Source of the DNA: Draconibacterium sediminis
GTDB lineage: Bacteria; Bacteroidota; Bacteroidia; Bacteroidales; Prolixibacteraceae
NCBI RefSeq assembly: GCF_000949475.1
Contig: NZ_JRHC01000001.1
Coordinates: forward strand, 1,240,001 to 1,304,000
Length of the DNA: 64,000 nucleotides
Direction: 5' to 3'
This document shows, piece after piece, positions 18,180 to 25,837 of the stretch. Both the position numbers and the translations under genes were made by a program. The stretch's first letter is position 1, and each line of letters starts with the position of its first letter. Below the pieces are notes generated by a model, which worked only from the letters and a program-made list of their open reading frames with translations, was not told the DNA's origin and did not search any database.

Positions 18180-18908
18180 CTAGTTTACTTTGATGATTTC
18201 GGAGGCGTCCTTCAAATCCTGCTCTTCGATGACTCCACTTCCTTTGTAATATACTTTTGAAGCACCTCTGGCAGTAACATCCAATTTTTGCTGAACGCTT
18301 AGAGAGATTTCAGAGCCCCCATCCAGATTGGCATTCAGGTAATCGCTGACAAAATCAAAACCGGTCATTTCAGAAGCTCCTGTTGCATCGATATGGAAAT
18401 TGGTGCAAGCGCCATCGATTTCCATTGTTGAGGCACCTTCAAGGTATGCGTTTACTGTTACGGTTTCAATCGATCCTTTAAACTGGCTGGCTCCAATCAA
18501 TTCTATTTCAAACTGATCGTTTTGTAAAGCATCGTTGAATTCAACGGTTGTGGCGCCCTCGGCCATAACTTTTGAAAGGGAAGTGGTTGTAATGTAAACG
18601 TTTAAAACCGGGACCCCGCGAATGTTGGTGTTTTTCTCCAATCCTACCGATAAAAGATCGCCCGTTTGATCTGTTTCGATAACTGAGTGTAAGTTTTCAT
18701 TGGCCTCAATACGAACTGATTCCTCTGTTTCTGAGAAACTAACATACACATGGAAGACATCTGAAACGGCCAACTGGCTAACACCTGACACCGAAAAATC
18801 GATTGTGGTAACATTTGATGATGGAACTACTTCTAAATGATCTTTTTCACATGAAGTGAATAAAACTCCGATTGCTAAAATTGTTGCTAAAAATACTTTT
18901 GTTTTCAT
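18180..18908 (-). CDS. GIN-domain (DUF2807) lipoprotein
   Basis: 242 residues. Lipoprotein signal with lipobox LFTSC (Cys20), followed by a single right-handed beta-helix-like GIN/DUF2807 domain with repeated short turns such as KVMAEGATTVEF, IELIGASQFKGS, AYLEGASTMEIDG, HIDATGASEMTG, NLDGGSEISLS and DVTARGASKVYYKG. These repeated GAS/GGS turns are diagnostic. GIN-domain proteins are envelope proteins of unknown biochemical function that may be adhesive. The gene precedes a TonB-dependent receptor by 51 bases and is probably co-transcribed with it. Confidence 0.9.
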   Translation of the reverse strand: MKTKVFLATILAIGVLFTSCEKDHLEVVPSSNVTTIDFSVSGVSQLAVSDVFHVYVSFSETEESVRIEANENLHSVIETDQTGDLLSVGLEKNTNIRGVPVLNVYITTTSLSKVMAEGATTVEFNDALQNDQFEIELIGASQFKGSIETVTVNAYLEGASTMEIDGACTNFHIDATGASEMTGFDFVSDYLNANLDGGSEISLSVQQKLDVTARGASKVYYKGSGVIEEQDLKDASEIIKVN

Positions 18909-19091
18909 GACTTTAAATTTTAATTGTTACTAATGATATTGTTTAAGTTTTCTGTTTTAAGTTCTAAATCTCTTGGTCAAATTTGGGGTATTAAAGGCCT
19001 GTAATCGACCGACTGCATAAAGTCGAACTGTTTCATCGCTGTATAATTGGTTCGATTGAATATTTTAATTCGTTCGACTATGTTGTAACAG

Positions 19092-20333
19092 TTAGTTTCC
19101 CTCGTGTTTAAGACATATACTGCTGTCTTGAATAGATTCGTTTTCATAGCGTTCTTTTTGTGGTAAGGCCATTTTATAGCTGTATTTTTTCCAGATGTAT
19201 TCGATGGGCCCCTGATTAAATCGTTGCAGATAAAAATGAGTGATTAAGGTTTGGAATACATAAAATCCGATGGCAATCATCCACGATTGAAAATTGGTAA
19301 GCTTTCCGAAAAGATTAAAGAGGTTGAAACAATGATAGAATACAAAAACGTAAAGAAACGATTGCAGAATATAATTGCTCAGCGCTGTGCGGCCAACCGG
19401 ATTAAAAAATTGTAATACTTTTCTAAAAGATTTATACTGGTATAATTTCAGGAATGCCGAAATGTAAAACAGGCTTTGCAAAATCATTCCTGTCACAAGA
19501 ACAAACGGCACCCAGATTAATGAATAATCCAATTCCAGATCGCCAACTGATATCTTATAGAAAATAAAACTTGCTGCCAGGCCAAAAGTAAGACCAAGTG
19601 TGATAAACCATGTTGTTAGTTTAGCATGTTTTTCCGGATGTTTGAAGAAATCGATTTTTGCCAGGATAAACCCAATTAGCATATTCCCAAAAGCAAATAC
19701 AAGTGTTAAGGGCATATCTCTAAGGAAATTAGTCCACGGGTCGAACATAAAATTTAATTTCAAATACCGCAGAAACGATGTGGCTACCGGTATCTCGCGA
19801 GCCAGTTCAAAATCGAAATTACGCGAAGCCCAGCCCAAAGCAGTTAAGCCGATATAAATGGCTCCGGTTAATACTACATTTAGCAGTACCGCCAAAACAA
19901 CCAGTTTTTTAACCGATACTTTTCGTAGGATTAAAAGAAATATACCACCTAAAGCATAGGCGCGTATAATGTCGCCATTCCACAACAACAGGCTGTGTGC
20001 ATAACCCACTCCGAATAAAAGCAGCATTCGTACGATAAAATACTTATTGAAGTTTACACTCCTCTTGGCAGCCCGTTGCATTTGAATGTAAAATCCAAAA
20101 CCGAACAAAATAGAGAAAATGGTAATAAACTTTTTATCTACTAAAAAGTGGTACAGGAAAGTCATTAATGAATCCAGTTCTCCAGTTACCGGCGTGTTAT
20201 ACTCATAAGGAATATTGGCAATTATTATCCCTAATAAGGCAAATCCGCGTAAGGCATCAACAGAATCAATTCTGTTCTTTTTCGTTGTTTGTTGCAACTT
20301 TGCTTCTTGTATTTCCTGTTTCTGATTCATCAT
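19092..20333 (-). CDS. DUF418-family membrane protein (YeiB type)
   Basis: 413 residues with about ten hydrophobic membrane segments. The N-terminus has the family signature RIDSVDALRGFALLGIIIANI. The C-terminal DUF418 part has a conserved pattern (GRTALSNYILQSF, QRFNQGPIEYIWKKYSY). Members are inner-membrane proteins related to acyltransferase-3 enzymes; no activity is established. The upstream gap (20334-20549) holds four regularly spaced direct repeats that look like operators. The gene follows an AraC regulator on the same strand, so regulation by it is plausible. The first two codons are both ATG, so the start could be 20330. Confidence 0.92.
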   Translation of the reverse strand: MMNQKQEIQEAKLQQTTKKNRIDSVDALRGFALLGIIIANIPYEYNTPVTGELDSLMTFLYHFLVDKKFITIFSILFGFGFYIQMQRAAKRSVNFNKYFIVRMLLLFGVGYAHSLLLWNGDIIRAYALGGIFLLILRKVSVKKLVVLAVLLNVVLTGAIYIGLTALGWASRNFDFELAREIPVATSFLRYLKLNFMFDPWTNFLRDMPLTLVFAFGNMLIGFILAKIDFFKHPEKHAKLTTWFITLGLTFGLAASFIFYKISVGDLELDYSLIWVPFVLVTGMILQSLFYISAFLKLYQYKSFRKVLQFFNPVGRTALSNYILQSFLYVFVFYHCFNLFNLFGKLTNFQSWMIAIGFYVFQTLITHFYLQRFNQGPIEYIWKKYSYKMALPQKERYENESIQDSSICLKHEGN

Positions 20334-20413
20334 TAAATATTTTTGTGTTGAAAAATCGTTAATGCAAATATCAAGTGAATCAGTGGTTTATGAAAGTTTT
20401 TGGTGTCGCGCAT

Positions 20414-20521
20414 TCGGAAATCAGAACATGCTAAACACCGGAATGCAGAATTCAGGACAAAAGAGGATTTGTTGTGCAGAAATCAGGACAGCGGAAAATC
20501 GTGTCTGCAGAAATCAGGACA
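20414..20521 (-). promoter_or_regulatory. Four direct repeats with exact 31-bp period, candidate operator array
   Basis: The 15-mer GCAGAAATCAGGACA (plus strand) occurs exactly at 20476-20490 and 20507-20521, with one change at 20445-20459 (GCAGAATTCAGGACA) and three at 20414-20428 (TCGGAAATCAGAACA). Starts are 31 bases apart each time, about three helical turns, while the intervening bases are not conserved. The array sits 81-188 bases upstream of the DUF418 start and just after an AraC gene stop. It looks like protein binding sites on one DNA face. Confidence 0.7.
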
Positions 20522-20549
20522 TGAGAATATGGTGAAAAGGAGGATGTTT

Positions 20550-21668
20550 TTAGTTGTTTCGGAAATTGCCGGGTGTTTTTCCGGTTTTCTTTTTAAACGC
20601 AATGTACATTGCCGAGCGCGATTTAAATCCGGAGTCTAAACCGATACCTTCAATGGAAAGGTGATCGTTGGTTTTGTCGTTCAAAATTTCCAAAGCTTTT
20701 TCTACCCGATAGTTGTTTACCCATTCGTTAAAATTAAAACCAAAGCTCTTGTTTATGCAGGTTGAAATGGTACGGGCTGAAATATTTATTTCTTTGGCGA
20801 AATCGTGAATGGATAAATCCTGGTTCAGGTAGTATTGTCCGGTTTCCATCGCATTTTTAACCGATTCGCAAATTGTATTTGATGATTTGGATTTGTCTTC
20901 TTCCGGATCTTTTCGAGTATGATTTTCTTTGGTTTCAGCTCTCTGGTAAAATAGATCCTGCTGTGTAAATGCTTTAAAACTTACAATATAAATAATGATG
21001 GATACAGCTCCCCAGATTACCACAACAATGTCAGATTGACCAACTCCTCCGATAAGAATCCGGATTAATTCGATTCCCCATAAAACTACAACAGGAACAA
21101 AAATCAATACAAATTGCCACAGCCAGTTAATATCGAGAAGTGTTATATCAGAATACTCGTTTTTTACAATATTCCGGTATTTTATTGTTTCAACAATAGC
21201 AAGTGAAACTGCCGAAACAGTAAGTAAATAGGCGTAATATTGTATTGCCATAAAGTATTTGTCGACTGTGTCGAATTCAATAAAACTATAAATGGATTTC
21301 CCGTTCACAAAAAATATTCCCAGGTTGACGAAAGTAATGGCAACAACGATAAAAGCCAGAATATAATGGAGGCGAATAAAGGATTTATAAGAAGATGCCC
21401 GCTGCAGTTTAACAAGAACATAGTGCAGGAAAAGTGTCGGGAATAAGAGCTTTACTTCGGGAATAGTAAAATATCGTTCGATAGAATATCCCCCAATGTT
21501 GCTAAATGGTAAAAGATCGGTAGCTGCTCCAAGTATAAATGTAATGAGAAAAAATCCTAACAACTTATTGGAGAAACTTTTGTGTTTCTTTGAAAAGATA
21601 AAAACAAATCCAAGCAGAACTCCTTGAAAGACAGCAGCCCAAATTAAAGTAGTTATAATTATTTCCAT
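20550..21668 (-). CDS. Membrane-anchored AraC-family transcriptional regulator
   Basis: 372 residues. About seven hydrophobic helices occupy residues 1-235 (for example TTLIWAAVFQGVLLGFVFIF and VSAVSLAIVETIKY). A charged linker (KENHTRKDPEEDKSKSS) leads to an AraC DNA-binding domain at about 270-370: YYLNQDLSIHDFAKEINISARTISTCINKSFGFNFNEWVNNYRVEKALEIL and GLDSGFKSRSAMYIAFKKKTGKTPGNFR, the two HTH motifs. The layout suggests a one-component sensor in the inner membrane. It lies 25 bases after a paralogous gene and just upstream of the phased repeats and DUF418 gene. The signal is unknown. Confidence 0.92.
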   Translation of the reverse strand: MEIIITTLIWAAVFQGVLLGFVFIFSKKHKSFSNKLLGFFLITFILGAATDLLPFSNIGGYSIERYFTIPEVKLLFPTLFLHYVLVKLQRASSYKSFIRLHYILAFIVVAITFVNLGIFFVNGKSIYSFIEFDTVDKYFMAIQYYAYLLTVSAVSLAIVETIKYRNIVKNEYSDITLLDINWLWQFVLIFVPVVVLWGIELIRILIGGVGQSDIVVVIWGAVSIIIYIVSFKAFTQQDLFYQRAETKENHTRKDPEEDKSKSSNTICESVKNAMETGQYYLNQDLSIHDFAKEINISARTISTCINKSFGFNFNEWVNNYRVEKALEILNDKTNDHLSIEGIGLDSGFKSRSAMYIAFKKKTGKTPGNFRNN

Positions 21669-21693
21669 AGATATTCAATTATTGAATTCGTTT

Positions 21694-22836
21694 TTATGTT
21701 ACAGATACCTTGTTTTTTCTGCGGTATTCAGTGGGCGTAAGGCCCGTATGTTTTTTAAAAGCAGTGTTAAACGACGATTTTGAATTAAATCCTACTTCAT
21801 ATAATATTTCTAAAACGGTGTATTCTTTCCGGTCGGGAGCAGCAAGTAATTCCATTGCTTTTTCAATTCTGTACTCATTAACAAAATCAAAAAAGTGTTT
21901 GTTGAGGTGGTGGTTGATCAATATGGACAATTCGCGCGATAAAATTCCGGTTTTTTGTGCCAGCGAATGTAGGGTAAGCGATGCATCCAAAAACGGTTCT
22001 TTTTCTTTCATATATTGATTAACACGCTCAATTAGTTCGTTATTCTCTTCCTCCGGTTTTAATGCCGAATTACCTGCATTTTGTTTTACCAGCTTTTGTA
22101 CCGCGGGTTGTGCTTCTGTTTCGTCGATAAAAAGTTGGGGCGATCGTAACCCAAGGATGATAAGCCAGCAAAACAAAATTAAAACAGCTGTTATTACAAC
22201 ATAAGAGATGAAGGAAAAACTTTCAAGCTGAAATACCCACCGGGTAATGATATTTACCATCGACAGGGAATAAAGCACAGCAACAAATAGAATTAGATTT
22301 GATATGTATCCATATCTGTTTGTGTTGGTATTTGAGTAGTTTTCAAAGAAAATTTCTTTGTGATTTTTTAGCTGGCGATAAGAAAAATACAGATACAGAA
22401 AGGTTTGCAAATACAACACGGCATAAAAACACAGCCCAATAATTCGTTCGGTTTTTGCCGGTACGCTACCCTGCATGTTTTCAATGATGATAAGGGAAAT
22501 GACTATACCGAGGAGAATAAAAAAAGGTATGGTATGCAACAGGTCTTTTGTTTTTAATCTGTAGTTTGGGAATAACGAGGTTTTGACATGTAAAAAGAAG
22601 GCCGGAGCAGCCAGATAGATCAAGATTTGTAGCAGTGCAGTAATGTTTTCCGACCAGCGGTTTAATATCAGATCAGCAAAAAAATCCAACACATTATAAG
22701 CCAGTAAAACGATAAATATGGCGATAAAGTAGTTGCTTAACTTTTTCCCTTCTTTGTTAAACAGGAGGTAAATGGCAAACAGAAATGCCTGAAATCCGGC
22801 GAGTAATTCGATTGCATTTAAGAACGTAATTTCCAT
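21694..22836 (-). CDS. Membrane-anchored AraC-family transcriptional regulator
   Basis: I prefer the ATG at 22836 (MEITFLNAIELLAGFQ), which aligns with the start of the neighbouring paralogue; an ATG at 22860 adds eight residues. About 380 residues with roughly seven membrane helices, a linker (QPAVQKLVKQNAGNSALKPEEENNE) and a C-terminal AraC domain (DASLTLHSLAQKTGILSRELSILINHHLNKHFFDFVNEYRIEKAMELL; EVGFNSKSSFNTAFKKHTGLTPTEYRRK). It probably forms a two-gene unit with the regulator downstream (25-base gap). The target is unknown, but neighbouring envelope genes are candidates. Confidence 0.92.
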   Translation of the reverse strand: MEITFLNAIELLAGFQAFLFAIYLLFNKEGKKLSNYFIAIFIVLLAYNVLDFFADLILNRWSENITALLQILIYLAAPAFFLHVKTSLFPNYRLKTKDLLHTIPFFILLGIVISLIIIENMQGSVPAKTERIIGLCFYAVLYLQTFLYLYFSYRQLKNHKEIFFENYSNTNTNRYGYISNLILFVAVLYSLSMVNIITRWVFQLESFSFISYVVITAVLILFCWLIILGLRSPQLFIDETEAQPAVQKLVKQNAGNSALKPEEENNELIERVNQYMKEKEPFLDASLTLHSLAQKTGILSRELSILINHHLNKHFFDFVNEYRIEKAMELLAAPDRKEYTVLEILYEVGFNSKSSFNTAFKKHTGLTPTEYRRKNKVSVT

Positions 22837-22910
22837 CAATTCGATATTTGCTCCATACAATTATACAAATAAATGGAGATTGAGTGAAATATGGTTTTGA
22901 TGGAAAACCT

Positions 22911-23612
22911 CTAAGTGAGAAAGAAAAACAGGTTCTCCATTGCCCAGTTGGTAATGATTCGTTCTTTATCCAAAAAAATCAACGTAATTCCAAATACATC
23001 ATAAAAACCATGTGTAAGAACCAGTACCCAAAGGTTTTTCTGGTTTTTGTAGAATATTGAACTAAACAACAAGGCTACAAATCCGGTGGTAATTATTCCC
23101 GAGGTTCCCTGGTATAAATGCGCAAAACCAAATGCAAAAGATGAAATAAGTATTGCTGCAGCCCATGCCGGCTGGCTGTTTCCAAAAATACGGGCCAGTT
23201 GTTTAAGCATGTAACCACGATATAAAAACTCCTCGCCAAACGCGGCAAAAATCCACATTATTGCCAGAAACACCAGGTAGTTTTGCCAGTTTCCTTTCAG
23301 GCCTTCGAAATTGCTTAAATCGGTAGCACCGTAAAAATATTCGATTACCGGTTGAAAGAGAAAGTCGTTTGCAACAATAATGAGAATGGTATACAAAACG
23401 GCTTTGAGAATGGTTTGTGCAAGCGGATTTTTTTGAATTGAAAAAAACGACCAGTCCCATTTTACTGCCCAGGCGGTGACTAAAACGATAACATACCCCA
23501 GGATGGTGCCATAATTGCTGGTGGCAATTGATAGCGTTAGAATTATAGAAATAAACGTTAGAATTACGGCCGGTTGCGTGAGGAAAGTTGCTGCTTTTTG
23601 TCTTGCTTTCAT
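22911..23612 (-). CDS. CPBP-family intramembrane glutamic protease
   Basis: 233 residues with about six to seven membrane helices. The three CPBP (CAAX protease and bacteriocin-processing) motifs are intact: EEFLYR (E127, E128, R132), FGFAH (H165) and HGFYD (H201). Relatives include Rce1 and bacterial enzymes linked to bacteriocin immunity or signal processing. It is the last gene of a tight run: DUF6090 protein, then retropepsin-like lipoprotein, then this gene, with six-base gaps. A second CPBP domain is fused to a TonB receptor further upstream on this strand (25838-29041). The substrate is unknown. Confidence 0.93.
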   Translation of the reverse strand: MKARQKAATFLTQPAVILTFISIILTLSIATSNYGTILGYVIVLVTAWAVKWDWSFFSIQKNPLAQTILKAVLYTILIIVANDFLFQPVIEYFYGATDLSNFEGLKGNWQNYLVFLAIMWIFAAFGEEFLYRGYMLKQLARIFGNSQPAWAAAILISSFAFGFAHLYQGTSGIITTGFVALLFSSIFYKNQKNLWVLVLTHGFYDVFGITLIFLDKERIITNWAMENLFFFLT

Positions 23613-23618
23613 TTTAAA

Positions 23619-24911
23619 TTAGTTAAAAGTTACCGATGCATATTTAAAACTGATGATCATCTCATTAAACTGTTTAATGTAATCTTGTCCAAAGTTGCCG
23701 TGGAAATTACTTTCCGTGCTTCCAATATCTTCAATGTGCAGACGAACGCTATCGAGTTGAGCCTCTGAATCTGCTACCTTTAAATTAATTTTGTCGATTA
23801 CATAACCCTCAAATTCAAGAACACCGCCACCACTTCCGGCGGTAAATTTTTCCTTCTCAAAATTTTGCTCAATCTGGCTTTTATAGTCCTTATAAAATTG
23901 CGGATACAAAGATGTGGTTGTGGCGCCGGTATCAAAATCAAAACGCAAAGTATCACCGTTGTATTCGGCAGCAATTATTGGCATTAAACCGTTCAAAGCA
24001 AAATTATTGTACGAGTATTCTACCGGGTTTTGCGGCACAAAAATTTCGTTGTCTTTACTCACCCGAATTTCATCCATGGCTTCAATTACCGGAAAACCAA
24101 TTGCTCCGTTTATATAATAATCGATTTGCGGAAACGAAAGGTCTTTGTCATTGAGTACCAAAAAGAAAACATTTTTAAAGGTAATGCCGCCAATGTTTAG
24201 TTCGGGTGCAATTGCGATATCGCTTTTAACACGTAAACCGGTTGCTGCAGTTACATAAAAATCGGCTTCCGTTATTTTTAAATCCAGTTTTTTTGCCAGC
24301 GACCGTACCATAACCGAAAAATTGGCGCCCGTATCGAAAAGCAGGTTTTTGGTGGAGTCGCCAAAGCTTACATCGATATTAAAGAGCCCCACTTTATCTT
24401 TTGTCATCGGAATGGAAGTATCAGCGGATTTGACAATTTCCTGACGGGGCACATCTTTTAATGCCTTCCAGATTTTTATTTCATTTTGCAGGCTTTCTAA
24501 CTCTGAAGAGTCGTTGAGCACTGCAAAATTGTTTAAAATAATTTCGCTGGCTTTTGCCGCCTCAGAATATTCGTACAGGTTTACATGGTTTAATAGTTTT
24601 GTATTGTAAAGTTCGTTGCGCATTGTATCGGTAAGTGAGGCCTTGTGTTTTTCGAGTAATTCGCCAATGGCCAGGTTCGATTCTTCAGCCTGATTAAATA
24701 CATTGCTGATTAATGCACTGTAGTAAAGTTTATGTGTTTCTGAAAGCTGATCGATATGTTGATTGTAGGTGTCTTTTAGTTTAAAAAAGTCGGAGACTTC
24801 GATATAGTGTTCCAGCTTATTCACCACATTCTGGTTGGATACTTCTGACCTTGATTGTCCACAGCCAGCTAAAAATGTAGCGATGATTAGTATTGATAAA
24901 ATTCTTTTCAT
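23619..24911 (-). CDS. Retropepsin-like aspartic protease lipoprotein with two catalytic lobes
   Basis: 430 residues. Lipoprotein signal MKRILSILIIATFLAGC (Cys17). Residues 20-165 are helical, possibly TPR-like. Then two retropepsin lobes follow: the first has LLFDTGA (Asp193) and NGAIGFPVI; the second has FDFDTGATTTSLY (Asp327) and NFGQDYI near the C-terminus. Viral and most bacterial retropepsins carry one DTG per chain and dimerise, so this chain has a pepsin-like two-lobe layout with both aspartates. The envelope location is inferred from the lipobox. It lies between a DUF6090 gene and a CPBP protease gene, each six bases away. Proteolytic activity is inferred from the motifs only. Confidence 0.88.
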   Translation of the reverse strand: MKRILSILIIATFLAGCGQSRSEVSNQNVVNKLEHYIEVSDFFKLKDTYNQHIDQLSETHKLYYSALISNVFNQAEESNLAIGELLEKHKASLTDTMRNELYNTKLLNHVNLYEYSEAAKASEIILNNFAVLNDSSELESLQNEIKIWKALKDVPRQEIVKSADTSIPMTKDKVGLFNIDVSFGDSTKNLLFDTGANFSVMVRSLAKKLDLKITEADFYVTAATGLRVKSDIAIAPELNIGGITFKNVFFLVLNDKDLSFPQIDYYINGAIGFPVIEAMDEIRVSKDNEIFVPQNPVEYSYNNFALNGLMPIIAAEYNGDTLRFDFDTGATTTSLYPQFYKDYKSQIEQNFEKEKFTAGSGGGVLEFEGYVIDKINLKVADSEAQLDSVRLHIEDIGSTESNFHGNFGQDYIKQFNEMIISFKYASVTFN

Positions 24912-24917
24912 GGTGTT

Positions 24918-25592
24918 TTATTCTTCTAAATTTAATGCGTGGCGTAAAGCCTCCTGAAGTTCTCTGTTTTTGTCCAGTGCTTTTCTGTAAGAATTGTTGT
25001 TTTGTTGAATAAGTGAGATTACCCCGAGGTACATATTGGTAAACTCAAGTGTTTGATAACTCTCTTTATTTATAAATTCCTGCGTTAGTAAATTCACGGT
25101 TTTATACAAAACCGGAAACCCATAACTGTCCATATGTTTTTGATAATAATGCTCAACATTTTTTATCTCATTCAGGAAGGTGTAATACGAACTTATTTTT
25201 TCTTTTAGCTGATAGTCCGAAATGAGATTTAGATTTCCACTGTTGATAATGTCTTCGTAGGTGTCATTGGTGGCCGACAACCATTCGATGTATATAATCT
25301 CAGTCACAATCTCGCCCGCCAGTTCTTCGGTAAGGGGTTTGTTTACCAGTTCGGTTGCTTTTAAAATGGATATTAATTTATCGGCTTTCAACTGGCTGCT
25401 TGTTACCAGCGTATCAATCTGGCTTTCGTTATTCTGAACATCTTTGTAAAAGCTATTCAGGTATTTCGCCTCCAGTTTTTTCTCTACGTTTTCTTCGCGC
25501 CAGTTATTTAACAGAAAACCTGCGGTAACTCCAATAAATACTACCAATACCTCCAGGGTATAATGCCATCCGTTTATTTTTCTCTTGCCCAT
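24918..25592 (-). CDS. DUF6090-like single-pass membrane protein
   Basis: I prefer the ATG at 25592 (MGKRKINGWHYTLEVLVVFIGVTAGFLLNNWREE), because the family begins with a short basic stretch, one membrane helix and the NNW motif; an ATG at 25673 adds 27 unlikely residues. The remaining 190 residues are helical and acidic (KKLEAKYLNSFYKDVQNNESQIDTL...), with coiled-coil tendency, and should face the periplasm. Function is unknown. It is the first gene of the run with the two-lobed aspartic protease and a CPBP protease. Confidence 0.8.
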   Translation of the reverse strand: MGKRKINGWHYTLEVLVVFIGVTAGFLLNNWREENVEKKLEAKYLNSFYKDVQNNESQIDTLVTSSQLKADKLISILKATELVNKPLTEELAGEIVTEIIYIEWLSATNDTYEDIINSGNLNLISDYQLKEKISSYYTFLNEIKNVEHYYQKHMDSYGFPVLYKTVNLLTQEFINKESYQTLEFTNMYLGVISLIQQNNNSYRKALDKNRELQEALRHALNLEE

Positions 25593-25652
25593 CCTGTTTT
25601 TATTTTGAAAACAAATGTGCTTTAAAAATCCATGTTTTGCGACCGAATAAAT

Positions 25653-25693
25653 AAAGTCGAACGCTTTTCCCATTGGGAAATTGGTTCGACTTT
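25653..25693 (-). terminator. Terminator downstream of the CPBP-TonB receptor fusion gene
   Basis: Outer arms AAAGTCGAAC (25653-25662) and GTTCGACTTT (25684-25693) pair perfectly, with an inner CCC/GGG element. The hairpin lies in the 245-base gap between the fusion gene stop and the DUF6090 gene start. Confidence 0.65.
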
Positions 25694-25837
25694 TTCAATG
25701 AGGAGATTCTGTTTTCTGCTAAATGTTAGAATTTGAACTTTTTTGTTTCCTCTTTTTTTATGAGCTTAATTGTTTTCGTTTTCTCCTGCTTACTGGTTTA
25801 TATAATTGTAATTCTTTTGCCCTTAGTTGCTTTTTGT

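Noticed and set aside
20414-20521. CRISPR array
   Set aside because: The repeat core is only 15 bp with 16-bp gaps, copies are imperfect, and there are no cas genes.
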